Positions 33,409 to 42,462 of a DNA stretch of 64,000 bases are shown piece by piece. The notes under the pieces are model-generated. The model did not search any database. It was not told where the DNA came from and was given only the letters and a program-made list of their open reading frames with translations. The DNA is from Streptomyces fumigatiscleroticus. Its GTDB lineage: Bacteria; Actinomycetota; Actinomycetes; Streptomycetales; Streptomycetaceae. Position numbers and translations under genes: made by a program. The stretch's first letter is position 1. The number at the start of each line of letters is the position of its first letter. The stretch covers positions 558,001-622,000 of the forward strand of contig NZ_BMQF01000001.1 of NCBI RefSeq assembly GCF_014647975.1, read 5' to 3'.

Positions 33409-34788
33409 CTACGCCCAGGCCGTCACCGGCGTGAACGAGCTGTCCTGGCGGAACAGGTCCGTCCCGTCCGCCCGTTCCACGCGCAGCTGGTAGTTGTAGT
33501 GGCGCAGGTAGTGGCCCGGATAGTTGTACGACTCCAGGCGGATCGAGCCGGCGGCCGTGCCGGTGCGGGGGACGAAGGTGGCGTCCCGGGCGAACGTGGC
33601 CGTGCCGTCGGCGGGGTCGAAGCGGGCCCGGAAGTCGTAGTGCCGCAGGTAGTTCCCGGCGGTGTCCCGGAAGGAGAGGGCGCCCGCGTCGGCGAGGCCG
33701 GCGACGGCCGTGAACACGCAGGCCTGCTTCTGGGCAGTGCTGCTGGAGCCGCTCACCACGGGCAGATCGAGCAGGGACGACTGCTTCTGCCAGTAACGGG
33801 TGGGGTAGTTGACCGACTGGAAGGAGCGGGCGGCGTCGCGGGCCGGGGCGGGCCCGCCGGAGACCGTCTCCCTGATGACGGTGAAGTGCCGGGCGGTGCC
33901 GGACAGGGTGGGCAGCCGCACCGGCGCGGACCAGGTGGCGAAGGTGTCGTAGCTGTCACTGGCGTAGTAGCCGCCGTCGCCGTACCCGTCGAAGAAGAGG
34001 CGCCAGGCGCCGTTGTCGAGCCGGACCAGGGCCGGCCCCTCGCGATAGCCGCCCCAGCCCGCCCAGTCGCCGGTGCGGGTGAGGGTGTAGGGGCCGGTGA
34101 GGCGGGAGGCGGTGCCGTACTCGATGTACTTGGTCGTCTCGTTCTTCGTGAACGCATGGTAGACCGAGCCGACACGGACGAGGAACGTGTCGATGTGGTT
34201 GGCGCCGATACCGGACAGGGCGACGGGCGAACTCCAGGCGGTCAGCGCGGTGTTGGCGGCACTGAGCAGGTAGGGCGTGAAGTTCCACTCGTTGTCGGCG
34301 GTGGAGCAGGAGACGATCACGTGCACGCTGCCGTCGGTGTCGACGAACCACTCGGGCGCCCAGGCGCGGGCCAGACCGCCGACCGGGACCGGGTAGTCGT
34401 ACAGGAACGTCCAGGTGACCCGGTCGGAGCTGCGGGCGAAGCCGATGGTGGTGCTGGTGTCCTGCCAGGTGCGGGTGGTGTAGGTGACGTAGTAATGGCC
34501 GTCGGTGTGCCTGAGGATGCTCGCGTCCCGGATCCGGCCCGCGGGCGGGCGGTAGGCGGAGGCCTTGACCAGGCGGAAGTCGGTGGCGTCGTCGGACTGG
34601 TAGACGTTGACGGTGCCGTCGTCGCTGTCGAGGAACGGCACGATCGTGTACCGGGTGGCGGACCCGCTCGGCGGCGCGGCGGCCGGCGCGGTGCCGGGCG
34701 CACTGCCCAGCACGAGCGCCGAGGCGGGCAGGGCGAGCGTCGCGCGCAGAAGGGTGCGGCGGGAGGGGCTGGGGGCACGTGGCGTCAC
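33409..34788 (-). CDS. Secreted glycoside hydrolase (GH43-like) with C-terminal AbfB domain
   Basis: This 459-aa protein starts with a twin-arginine signal (SRRTLLRATLALPASALVLG). A five-bladed propeller-like catalytic region follows (about residues 45-315) with GRIRDASILRHTDGHYYVTY and EGPALVRLDNGAWRLFFDGY. An AbfB/CBM42-type beta-trefoil closes the protein (about 320-459, FQSVNYPTRYWQ, NYLRHYDFRARF, GHYLRHYNYQLRV). It is probably exported folded by Tat to act on arabinan or arabinoxylan. GTG 34788 follows GGGGAG; an ATG at 34857 has no ribosome site. The exact catalytic Asp/Glu residues cannot be assigned with certainty. Confidence 0.83.
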   Translation of the reverse strand: MTPRAPSPSRRTLLRATLALPASALVLGSAPGTAPAAAPPSGSATRYTIVPFLDSDDGTVNVYQSDDATDFRLVKASAYRPPAGRIRDASILRHTDGHYYVTYTTRTWQDTSTTIGFARSSDRVTWTFLYDYPVPVGGLARAWAPEWFVDTDGSVHVIVSCSTADNEWNFTPYLLSAANTALTAWSSPVALSGIGANHIDTFLVRVGSVYHAFTKNETTKYIEYGTASRLTGPYTLTRTGDWAGWGGYREGPALVRLDNGAWRLFFDGYGDGGYYASDSYDTFATWSAPVRLPTLSGTARHFTVIRETVSGGPAPARDAARSFQSVNYPTRYWQKQSSLLDLPVVSGSSSTAQKQACVFTAVAGLADAGALSFRDTAGNYLRHYDFRARFDPADGTATFARDATFVPRTGTAAGSIRLESYNYPGHYLRHYNYQLRVERADGTDLFRQDSSFTPVTAWA

Positions 34789-35050
34789 GGCGGCTCTCCC
34801 CGGGTCGGAGGAAGGGATGCGCAGGAAGGGGTACGCAGGAAGAAGTGCGTTCGGCATTTCGGATGGAGTTCGGGAAGTCGGTCAGAAGGTAAGGGTGGGG
34901 CACGGGCGCGTCAATGGTTCGCGCGGCAGCCGGCGGGCACCGTGGAAATTCCGGGACCAGCGTCCGGATCCTCGTCGTGTCGAGGGCGTTCCGCCCCGGC
35001 TCCGCCTGCGGTTACCGTTCGGTAGACGACATGTCGCGGAGGTGCCCCGC

Positions 35051-36484
35051 ATGACGCTCGACCGTGCCGCAGGCCTGGTGGAGTCCGCCCGTGCGCTGGC
35101 CGCCGGGGAGGTGACGTCCCGGCGGCTGGTGGAGGAGGCCCTGGCGCGGATCGGGGCGACACAGGACTCGCTCAACGCCTTCCGGATCGTACGGGCGCGG
35201 GCGGCTCTCGCCGAGGCCGACGCCGCGGACGCGGCGCTGGCCGCCGGGGTGCGCCGGCCGCTGCTCGGGGTGCCCGTGGCGGTGAAGGACGACATGGACG
35301 TCGCGGGCGAGCCGACCGCCTTCGGCTGCCGGGGCGAGCATCCGCCGGCCGCCGAGGACGGGGAGGCGGTGCGGCGGCTGCGCGCGGCCGGGGCCGTCGT
35401 CGTCGGCAAGACCAACACCTGCGAGTTCGGGCAGTGGCCGGTCACCGAGGGGCCCGCCTTCGGCGTCACCCGCAATCCCTGGAGCACGGAGCACACGCCG
35501 GGGGGCTCCTCCGGCGGCTCGGCCGCCGCGGTCGCGGCCGGTCTGGTGCCGGCCGCGCTCGGCTCGGACGGCGCCGGGTCGGTACGGATACCGGCCGCCT
35601 GGACCCGTCTGGTCGGCATCAAGCCCCAGCGCGGCCGCATCTCCACCTGGCCGCTCGCCGAGCCCTTCCAGGGCATCACGGTCAACGGCACCCTGGCCCG
35701 CACGGTCGCCGACGCCGCCCTGCTGCTGGACGCGGCGAGCGGCAACCACGCCCGGGACCCGCACCGGCCGCCGCCCGTCGACGCCCTGGCCGAGGTGGGC
35801 CGCGACCCGGGCCGGCTGCGCATCGCGCTCTCGCTGAAGCCGCCGTTCACCGTCGTACGGACCTGTCTCGACCCCCGGGTACGGGCCCGGGTCGTCGCAC
35901 TCGCCGAACGGCTGGCCGCGTCGGGGCACACGGTCGAGGAGGCCGACCCGCCCTACGGCCGGATCGGGCTGGCCTTCGTCCCGCGCGCGACGGCCGGGAT
36001 CGCCGAACGGGTCCGCGAGGCGCCCTTCCCCGCCCTTCTGGACCGGCGCACCCGGGACTCCGCCCGGCTGGGCCGGCTGCTCGGCGGGGCCCCGCTGCGG
36101 GCGGCCCGGCGGGCCGAGGCGGTCCTGCACGACCGCATCGGCGCCTTCTTCGGCGAGTACGACGTGGTCCTGGCGCCCACGACGGCCACACCGCCGCCCC
36201 GGACCGGTGCGCTGCTCGGGCTGGGCGGGCTGGCCACGGAGCGGGCGGTCATCGCCGCCTGCCCCTACGCCTGGCCGTGGAACGTGCTGGGCTGGCCCGC
36301 GGTCAACGTCCCCGCAGGTTTCGTCACCGACGGGGGCGCCCGTCTTCCGGTCGGGGCGCAGCTGCTGGGCCCGGCCGGCGGCGAGCCGCTGCTGCTGCGC
36401 CTGGCCGCGCAGCTGGAGGCGGAGCTGCGCTGGCAGGAGACATGGCCGCCGCTCGGGGCCGCCGCCGGGTCCCCGGCCGGGTGA
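35051..36484 (+). CDS. Amidase signature family enzyme
   Basis: This 477-aa protein has the amidase signature triad Lys79 (VAVKDDMD), cis-Ser154 (PGGSSGGSAAA) and nucleophile Ser177 (GSDGAGSVRIPA). The length is normal for this family, which hydrolyses carboxamides and is also represented by GatA. The absence of partner gatB/gatC genes argues against Glu-tRNA amidotransferase. GGAGG precedes ATG 35051. A small PemK-like gene follows 7 bp later. Substrate unknown. Confidence 0.88.
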   Translation: MTLDRAAGLVESARALAAGEVTSRRLVEEALARIGATQDSLNAFRIVRARAALAEADAADAALAAGVRRPLLGVPVAVKDDMDVAGEPTAFGCRGEHPPAAEDGEAVRRLRAAGAVVVGKTNTCEFGQWPVTEGPAFGVTRNPWSTEHTPGGSSGGSAAAVAAGLVPAALGSDGAGSVRIPAAWTRLVGIKPQRGRISTWPLAEPFQGITVNGTLARTVADAALLLDAASGNHARDPHRPPPVDALAEVGRDPGRLRIALSLKPPFTVVRTCLDPRVRARVVALAERLAASGHTVEEADPPYGRIGLAFVPRATAGIAERVREAPFPALLDRRTRDSARLGRLLGGAPLRAARRAEAVLHDRIGAFFGEYDVVLAPTTATPPPRTGALLGLGGLATERAVIAACPYAWPWNVLGWPAVNVPAGFVTDGGARLPVGAQLLGPAGGEPLLLRLAAQLEAELRWQETWPPLGAAAGSPAG

Positions 36485-36491
36485 ACGTACG

Positions 36492-36947
36492 GTGAGTGCC
36501 GTGACTGCGCTGACCGATGAGAACGTCCCCGGCCGCCACGGCCCCTTCGCCACCACCGAGGCCGACCCCCGCGAGGTGGGCCGGGTGCGCACCGAGTACT
36601 CCCCCGCGCACGACGGCGACCCCGACCCGGGCGAGATCGTCTGGACCTGGGTGCCCTACGAGGAGAACGACGGCCGGGGCAAGGACCGGCCGGTGCTGGT
36701 CGTCGCCCGGGAGGCGGGCGGCACCGTGCTCGCCGTCCAGCTGACCAGCAGACGGCACGACGGCGACCGGGACTGGGTGCCGCTCGGCAGCGGGCCGTGG
36801 GACCGGTCGGGCCGCGACTCGTGGGTGGACGTGGACCGGGTACTGCGGCTGCACGAGGCGGGCATGCGCAGGGAGGCGTGCGCCCTGGACCGGATGCGGT
36901 TCAACCTCGTACGGCACCGGCTGCGGGAGCGCTACGGCTGGAGCTGA
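36492..36947 (+). CDS. PemK/MazF-like protein
   Basis: This 151-aa protein has the CcdB/MazF-type beta core: GEIVWTWVPYEENDGRGKDR (the GxIxWxxxP...GK.RP start of the family), VLVVAREAGGTVLAVQLTSR, and SWVDVDRVLRLHEA. MazF proteins are mRNA interferases; relatives like this in Streptomyces are annotated as toxins but no antitoxin gene is adjacent. GTG 36492 or 36501 could be the start, and both lack a strong ribosome site. It follows the amidase gene by 7 bp and overlaps the 3' end of the convergent PARG-like gene by 47 bp. Confidence 0.72.
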   Translation: MSAVTALTDENVPGRHGPFATTEADPREVGRVRTEYSPAHDGDPDPGEIVWTWVPYEENDGRGKDRPVLVVAREAGGTVLAVQLTSRRHDGDRDWVPLGSGPWDRSGRDSWVDVDRVLRLHEAGMRREACALDRMRFNLVRHRLRERYGWS

Positions 36948-37779
36948 CGGCCGGGGTCGTCCCGGTACCCGCTTCGGGGAACGCGCGGGCGAACGCCGCG
37001 CGCACCGTACCCCGCGGTGTGCGGTCCAGGATGCCGAAGACCACGTGCGCGAAGGCTCCGGCGAACCGTCCGCCGGGGCCGAGCAGTTCCCGGAAGGCGC
37101 CCGCCACCTGCGCCGGGTCGTTGCGGAACACGCCGCAGCCCCAGGCGCCGAGCACCAGCCGGCGGTGGCCGTGGGCCAGGGCCGTCTCCAGCACCCGCCC
37201 GGCCCGGACGGTCAGGGCGCGCGGCAGTTCCGCGGCGCGCTCCGGCGCCGTGCGCAGCACGACGCCCGCGTTCGGCGCCGCCGCGGTCAGGAAGGCGGCG
37301 GTGTACGGCTCGTCCAGCAGCCGGCCGCGGTCGTCGCGGAAGACCGGGACGGCGGGCGAGTGGATCACCCGGTCGGTGTAGAACGGGTCGCGGTGGGCGC
37401 GGTGGTGGCCGTAGAACTCCGGCGCCCGCAGCAGGCACGTGTACAGCGCGGAGGCCCGGCACAGGGCCTCCTCCTGGGCCTGCGCGCCGTTGAGGTAGCC
37501 GCCGCCGGGATTGCGCGCGGAGGCGAAGTTGAGCACCGCGACGTCGCCGCCGAGCCGGCGGGCGGCCTCCAGGCTGCTCTCGCCGGTGACCTCGAAGAAC
37601 GTGCCGGTTCCGGGGGCCGGTTCCACCTCCACCGGTCCGGGTCCGTACATCGCCGTGCCCTTGCGGGCCGCCTCGACCGCCGCGGCGATGGACACCTCCC
37701 GCCCGCCGGGCGCGCGGTAGGCGCCCGCCGCCACGATCCGCTCGGTCTCCTCGGCGATGCCGCGCAGGCGCGCGCTCAT
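36901..37779 (-). CDS. TIGR02452 family bacterial poly(ADP-ribose) glycohydrolase-like protein
   Basis: This 292-aa macrodomain protein has the PARG signature: GGG at residues 92-94 (NPGGGYLNGAQAQEE) and the catalytic QEE at 102-104. GAWGCGVFRNDPAQVAGAF follows later, the second ribose-phosphate loop. Bacterial PARGs remove poly- or oligo-ADP-ribose from proteins or nucleic acid. Its ATG overlaps the stop of a 20-codon ORF (ATGA), and its last 15 codons overlap the PemK-like gene in antisense. The physiological target is unknown. Confidence 0.9.
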   Translation of the reverse strand: MSARLRGIAEETERIVAAGAYRAPGGREVSIAAAVEAARKGTAMYGPGPVEVEPAPGTGTFFEVTGESSLEAARRLGGDVAVLNFASARNPGGGYLNGAQAQEEALCRASALYTCLLRAPEFYGHHRAHRDPFYTDRVIHSPAVPVFRDDRGRLLDEPYTAAFLTAAAPNAGVVLRTAPERAAELPRALTVRAGRVLETALAHGHRRLVLGAWGCGVFRNDPAQVAGAFRELLGPGGRFAGAFAHVVFGILDRTPRGTVRAAFARAFPEAGTGTTPAVSSSRSAPAAGAVRG

Positions 37780-37838
37780 GGCGCCACCCCCGTAGGCGTC
37801 ATGGCCGCGTGCCGCGCGGCCTCACCCGTCGTGCTCAT
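37776..37838 (-). CDS. Possible 20-codon leader ORF before the PARG-like gene
   Basis: The frame MSTTGEAARHAAMTPTGVAP ends in TGA overlapping the ATG of the PARG-like gene. No Shine-Dalgarno site is visible before it. It may be a coupling leader or chance. Confidence 0.25.
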   Translation of the reverse strand: MSTTGEAARHAAMTPTGVAP

Positions 37839-38036
37839 GTACGCATCGTGAGCGATGCTGGTCACGTGGGGCAACGGAGTTTTCCGGCCCCGCGAACTCC
37901 GCGGAAAGCCTCCGGAACGTACCGGTACGCCCCCTTGTGCCGAGCGGCGCGAGCGTCTTGGGTGGGACGGGTGCTGCCGGTCCGGCCCCACAGGGCCCGG
38001 ACCGGCGACATGGTGGAATCTCAGGAGGATCCCGAC

Positions 38037-39338
38037 ATGTCAGATTCGGCAAGCGGCTGTACGAGGCCCCTCACCGCCGTCGCCGAGGCCGAGGCCGAAG
38101 CCTTGGTTCGCGGCATCTGTTTCAAGACCGGCCCGCCCCGGCGCATCGGCGTCGAACTCGAATGGCTCGTCCACGAGTTGCGCTCCCCGCAGCTCCCCGT
38201 GACACCCGAAAGGCTCCGCGCGGCCTACGCCGCACTGCGGACCCTGCCCCTGCGATCGGCACTCACCGTCGAACCCGGCGGCCAGCTGGAGCTGAGCTCG
38301 CCACCCGCCGCCTCGCTGACGGAGTGCATCGCCACCGTCTCCGCCGACCTCGACGCCGTCCGCGCGGTCCTGCGCGACGAGGATCTGCGTCTGGTCGGAC
38401 TCGGCCACGATCCCTGGCACCCGCCCCGGCGGTTCCTGCGCGAGCCGCGGTACGACGCCCTGGAGACCTGTCTGGACCGCACCGGCCCGGCCGGCCGCGC
38501 CATGATGTGCACCTCGGCCTCCCTCCAGGTCTGCCTGGACGCCGGGTACGAGGAGCCCGGCCCCCTCGGTCATGTGCGGCGCTGGTGGCTGGCGCACCAG
38601 CTGGGCGCGGTCCTGGTGGCCGCGTTCGCCAACTCCCCGCTGGTGGAGCGCCGGCCGACCGGCTGGCGCTCCACCCGGCAGCTGCGCTGGACCCAGATCG
38701 GCACCGGCCGGGCGGGCGGCCCCCCGCTGGACGCCGCACCGCGTGCCGCATGGGCCCGGCACGTGCTGGACTCCCCGGTGATGTGCGTACGCCGTGACGA
38801 CGGGCCCTGGGAGGTCCCGGACGGGCTGACCTTCCGGGAGTGGACCCGGACCGGGCGGCCCAGACCGCCGACCCGGGACGATCTCGACTACCACGTCACG
38901 ACGCTGTTCCCGCCGGTCAGACCGCGTGGCCATCTGGAGCTGCGGATGATCGACGCACAGCCCGGCGACGACGGCTGGATCGTGCCGCTCGCCGTGACGG
39001 CGGCGCTCTTCGACGATCCGGAGGCCTCCGAGACCGCCTACCGGGCCGTGAAGCCGCTGGCCGAGCGCACGCTGTCGCGGCCCGCCCCGCACAACCCGCT
39101 GTGGCGGGCCGCCGCCCGGTACGGGCTCGCCGACCCGGAGCTGCGGGAGGCGGCCGTGGCCTGCTTCACGGCGGCGCTCGGGGCCCTGCCCCGGCTCGGC
39201 GCCGCGCCCGGGGTGACGGACGCCGTCGCGGCCCATCTCGACCGCTACGCCGCCCGGGGCCGCTGCCCCGCCGACGACCTGCTGGACCGGCTGCACGGCA
39301 CGAGCCGTCGCCCGCACGGGAAGGAGACCCGCCCATGA
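38037..39338 (+). CDS. egtA: Ergothioneine pathway glutamate-cysteine ligase EgtA
   Basis: This 433-aa protein of the GCS2 family has RRIGVELEWLVHE near the N terminus, SALTVEPGGQLELSSPPAAS, MMCTSASLQVCLDAG and RGHLELRMIDAQPGDDGW. It makes gamma-glutamylcysteine, the sulfur donor for ergothioneine in actinobacteria. AGGAGG immediately precedes ATG 38037; an in-frame ATG at 38010 lacks it. The stop overlaps the egtB start by four bases (ATGA). It is the first gene of the egtABCD operon. Confidence 0.93.
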   Translation: MSDSASGCTRPLTAVAEAEAEALVRGICFKTGPPRRIGVELEWLVHELRSPQLPVTPERLRAAYAALRTLPLRSALTVEPGGQLELSSPPAASLTECIATVSADLDAVRAVLRDEDLRLVGLGHDPWHPPRRFLREPRYDALETCLDRTGPAGRAMMCTSASLQVCLDAGYEEPGPLGHVRRWWLAHQLGAVLVAAFANSPLVERRPTGWRSTRQLRWTQIGTGRAGGPPLDAAPRAAWARHVLDSPVMCVRRDDGPWEVPDGLTFREWTRTGRPRPPTRDDLDYHVTTLFPPVRPRGHLELRMIDAQPGDDGWIVPLAVTAALFDDPEASETAYRAVKPLAERTLSRPAPHNPLWRAAARYGLADPELREAAVACFTAALGALPRLGAAPGVTDAVAAHLDRYAARGRCPADDLLDRLHGTSRRPHGKETRP

Positions 39339-40699
39339 CCGCCGAGACCGTGTCCGACGCCGAGACCGTGTCCGACTCCGAGACCGTGTCCGACGCCGAG
39401 GCCGTCCGCGAGCGCGCGCTCGCCTCGCTCGTCACCGCCCGCGAGCGCACCACGCTGCTGACCACCTGCGTCGACGGGCCCGAGCTGACCGCACAGCACT
39501 CGCCGCTGATGTCCCCGCTGGTGTGGGACCTCGCGCACATCGGCAACCAGGAGGAGCAGTGGCTGCTGCGGGCCGTCGCCGGGCAGGAGGCGATACGGCC
39601 GGAGATCGACAGCCTCTACGACGCCTTCGAGCACCCGCGCGCCGAGCGTCCCAGCCTGCCGCTGCTGTCACCGAAGGAGGCCCACCGGTACGCGGCCGAG
39701 GTGCGCGGCCGGGCCCTGGACGTGCTGGAGAAGGCCGCGTTCCACGGGACGCGGCTGACGGAGGCAGGCTTCGCCTTCGGCATGATCGCCCAGCACGAGC
39801 AGCAGCACGACGAGACGATGCTGATCACCCATCAGCTGCGCCGGGGCCCGCAGGCCCTGACCGCCCCGGACCCCGGCCCCGTGCCGCTGTTCACCGGACC
39901 GGCCGAGGTCCTGGTCCCCGGCGGCCCGTTCACCATGGGCACCTCCACCGAGCCGTGGGCCCTGGACAACGAACGGCCCGCGCACCGGCGCGAGGTGGCA
40001 CCGTTCTGGATCGACACCACCCCGGTGACCAACGCCGCCTACCAGGCGTTCATCGAGGACGGCGGCTACGACGAACCGCGCTGGTGGACGGCGGCGGGCT
40101 GGGCCCATGTCCGCCGCGCCTCCCTCACCGCGCCGCTGTTCTGGCGCCGCGACGGCGGGCAGTGGCTCAGGCGCCGCTTCGGGGTCACCGAGGTGGTGCC
40201 GCCCGACGAACCGGTGCTGCACGTGTGCTGGTACGAGGCCGACGCCTACGCCCGCTGGGCCGGGCGCCGGCTGCCCACCGAGGCCGAGTGGGAGAAGGCC
40301 GCCCGGCACGATCCCGCGACCGGCCGCTCGACGCGCTACCCGTGGGGCGACGCCGACCCGACGCCCGAACACGCCAACCTCGGCCAGCGGCATCTGCGCC
40401 CGGCCCCGGCCGGCGGCTACCCGGCGGGCGCGTCACCGCTCGGCGTACGGCAGCTGATCGGCGACGTGTGGGAGTGGACGGCGAGCGACTTCCTGCCCTA
40501 CCCCGGGTTCCGGGCCTTCCCGTACAAGGAGTACTCCGAGGTGTTCTTCGGCCCCGAGTACAAGGTGCTGCGCGGCGGTTCGTTCGCGGTGGACCCGGTG
40601 GCCTGCCGGGGCACGTTCCGCAACTGGGACCACCCGATCAGGCGGCAGATCTTCTCCGGCTTCCGCACGGCCCGCGACGCCTCCCGGGAGACCTCCTGA
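39335..40699 (+). CDS. egtB: Ergothioneine biosynthesis sulfoxide synthase EgtB
   Basis: This 454-aa protein has an N-terminal DinB-like domain providing the non-heme iron ligands His68 (WDLAHIGNQEE), His154 and His158 (AQHEQQHDE). A C-terminal formylglycine-generating-enzyme-like domain follows (GGPFTMGT, PVTNAAYQAFIEDGGY, RRLPTEAEWEKAARH, VLRGGSFAVDP). It joins hercynine to gamma-glutamylcysteine using O2. The first 22 residues are built from three 18-bp tandem repeats (ETVSDA/S) not expected in the family. It overlaps egtA by four bases and egtC by one. Confidence 0.95.
   Translation: MTAETVSDAETVSDSETVSDAEAVRERALASLVTARERTTLLTTCVDGPELTAQHSPLMSPLVWDLAHIGNQEEQWLLRAVAGQEAIRPEIDSLYDAFEHPRAERPSLPLLSPKEAHRYAAEVRGRALDVLEKAAFHGTRLTEAGFAFGMIAQHEQQHDETMLITHQLRRGPQALTAPDPGPVPLFTGPAEVLVPGGPFTMGTSTEPWALDNERPAHRREVAPFWIDTTPVTNAAYQAFIEDGGYDEPRWWTAAGWAHVRRASLTAPLFWRRDGGQWLRRRFGVTEVVPPDEPVLHVCWYEADAYARWAGRRLPTEAEWEKAARHDPATGRSTRYPWGDADPTPEHANLGQRHLRPAPAGGYPAGASPLGVRQLIGDVWEWTASDFLPYPGFRAFPYKEYSEVFFGPEYKVLRGGSFAVDPVACRGTFRNWDHPIRRQIFSGFRTARDASRETS
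39341..39394 (+). repeat. Three 18-bp in-frame tandem repeats at the start of egtB
   Basis: Units at 39341-39358, 39359-39376 and 39377-39394 differ by one base only and encode (A/S)ETVSD. They give EgtB a disordered acidic leader and could change copy number by slippage. Confidence 0.9.
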
Positions 40700-41490
40700 T
40701 GTGCCGTCACCTGGCCTATGTGGGCCCCGCTCAGCCGCTCGGCCGGCTCCTGGTCGAACCGCCGCACGCGCTGTACCGCCAGTCCTGGGCGCCCAGACGG
40801 CAGCGGTACGGCACGGTCAACGCCGACGGCTTCGGCGTCGGCTGGTACGCCGGGGGCGACCCGGTGCCGGCCCGCTACCGCCGGGCCGGGCCGATCTGGG
40901 CCGACCGGTCGTTCGCCGACCTGGCCCGGGTGGTCCGGACCTCCGCGCTGCTCGGCGCGGTGCGCGACGCGACCCTGGCGGGCGCCGACGCGGAGGCCGC
41001 GGCGGCGCCGTTCGCCGCGGACGCCTGGCTGTTCAGCCACAACGGGGCCGTGCCGGGCTGGCCCGGCTCGCTGGCGGCCGCGGCCCGCACCCTGCCACCG
41101 GGGGCACTGCTGTCGCTGGAGGCCCGCAACGACTCCGCGTTCGTGTGGGCGCTGGTCCTGAACCGGCTGCGCAGCGGTGACGAGGAGGGCCGGGCGCTGG
41201 CCGAGACGGTCCGGGAGGTCGCCGCGGCGGCCCCGGACGCCCGGCTCAACCTGCTCCTCACCGACGGCGAGACGATCACCGCCACCGCCTGGGGCGACAC
41301 CCTGTGGTACCTGACCCGGCCCGGCGGCGGCACCGTCGTCGCCTCCGAGCCCTACGACGACGATCCGCGCTGGCAGGAGGTCCCCGACCGCACCCTGCTG
41401 GCGGCGAGCCGCACGGACGTGCTGCTCACCCCGCTCAAGGAGCCGGGCGACGCCCCGGCTCCCGCACCGGCGAAGGAGCCCCGCACGTGA
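40699..41490 (+). CDS. egtC: Ergothioneine pathway amidohydrolase EgtC
   Basis: This 263-aa class II glutamine amidotransferase-like protein has an N-terminal nucleophile Cys2 (MCRHLAYVG), NADGFGVGWYA, FSHNGAVPGWP and LEARNDSAFVWAL. It removes the gamma-glutamyl group from the EgtB product. The start overlaps the egtB stop by one base (TGATG), and the stop overlaps the egtD start (GTGA). The C terminus is a short Ala/Pro-rich tail. Confidence 0.94.
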   Translation: MCRHLAYVGPAQPLGRLLVEPPHALYRQSWAPRRQRYGTVNADGFGVGWYAGGDPVPARYRRAGPIWADRSFADLARVVRTSALLGAVRDATLAGADAEAAAAPFAADAWLFSHNGAVPGWPGSLAAAARTLPPGALLSLEARNDSAFVWALVLNRLRSGDEEGRALAETVREVAAAAPDARLNLLLTDGETITATAWGDTLWYLTRPGGGTVVASEPYDDDPRWQEVPDRTLLAASRTDVLLTPLKEPGDAPAPAPAKEPRT

Positions 41491-42449
41491 GCCCGTTCCT
41501 GCTCACCCGCACCCTGCCCGAGGACGTCACGGACGCCGCCCTGCGCGCCGATGTCCGCCAGGGCCTGACCCGCACCCCCAAGACGCTGCCGCCGAAGTGG
41601 TTCTACGACGCGCACGGCAGCGAGCTGTTCGAGCTGATCACCCAACTGCCCGAGTACTACCCGACGCGCGCCGAGCGCGAGATCCTGCTCGCCCGCTCGG
41701 GCGAGATCGCCGCGGCGACCGGCGCCCGCACACTGATCGAGCTGGGCTCCGGCTCCTCGGACAAGACCCGCCATCTGATCGACGCGCTCACCGCGCTGCA
41801 CACGTATGTCCCGGTCGACGTCAGCGAGAGCGCCCTCACCGGGGCCGGGCGGGCACTGCTCGCCGAGCGGCCCGGGCTCGACGTGCACGCGCTGATCGCC
41901 GACTTCACCGCCGGGCTGACCCTGCCGGACACCCCGGGCCCCCGGCTGCTGGCGTTCCTGGGCGGCACGATCGGCAATCTGCCGCCCGCCGAACGCGCCG
42001 TGTTCCTGGCCTCGGTGCGCGCCCTGCTCGCCCCCGGGGACGTGCTGCTGCTCGGCACGGACCTGGTCAAGGACGAGCGGGTGCTGGTCCGGGCGTACGA
42101 CGACGCGGCCGGGGTGACGGCCGCGTTCAACAAGAACGTCCTGGCCGTGGTCAACCGCGAGCTGGGCGCCGACTTCGACGCCGGTGCCTTCGACCACGTG
42201 GCGCTGTGGGACGCCGGACAGGAGTGGATCGAGATGCGGCTGCGCGCCCGCAGGGCGCTGACGGTGAAGATCCCCGCACTCGACCTCGCCGTGGACTTCA
42301 CGGCGGGAGAGGAGCTGCGCACCGAGGTGTCGGCGAAGTTCCGCCAGGACGGCGTGCGGGCCGAACTGTCCGCGGCGGAACTGGAGTTGACCCACTGGTG
42401 GACGGATGACGAAGGGCGTTTCGCGCTCTCCTTGAGCGTGGCGCGCTGA
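41487..42449 (+). CDS. egtD: L-histidine N-alpha-methyltransferase EgtD
   Basis: This 320-aa SAM-dependent methyltransferase has PPKWFYDAHGSELFELIT, LIELGSGSSDKTRHLI (SAM motif I), VDVSESAL, LAFLGGTIGNLPP and the C-terminal THWWTDDEGRFALSLS. It trimethylates histidine to hercynine, the first committed step of ergothioneine synthesis. GTG 41487 overlaps the egtC stop. No egtE-type lyase gene follows; a generic PLP lyase elsewhere would complete the pathway. It converges on the sugar-binding lipoprotein gene 13 bp away. Confidence 0.95.
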   Translation: MSPFLLTRTLPEDVTDAALRADVRQGLTRTPKTLPPKWFYDAHGSELFELITQLPEYYPTRAEREILLARSGEIAAATGARTLIELGSGSSDKTRHLIDALTALHTYVPVDVSESALTGAGRALLAERPGLDVHALIADFTAGLTLPDTPGPRLLAFLGGTIGNLPPAERAVFLASVRALLAPGDVLLLGTDLVKDERVLVRAYDDAAGVTAAFNKNVLAVVNRELGADFDAGAFDHVALWDAGQEWIEMRLRARRALTVKIPALDLAVDFTAGEELRTEVSAKFRQDGVRAELSAAELELTHWWTDDEGRFALSLSVAR

Positions 42450-42462
42450 CGGCGGGCGGGCC

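Noticed and set aside
35051..36484. GatA subunit of Glu-tRNA(Gln) amidotransferase
   Set aside because: No gatB or gatC nearby, and the sequence around the nucleophile is GSDGAGS rather than the usual GSDTGGS of GatA.
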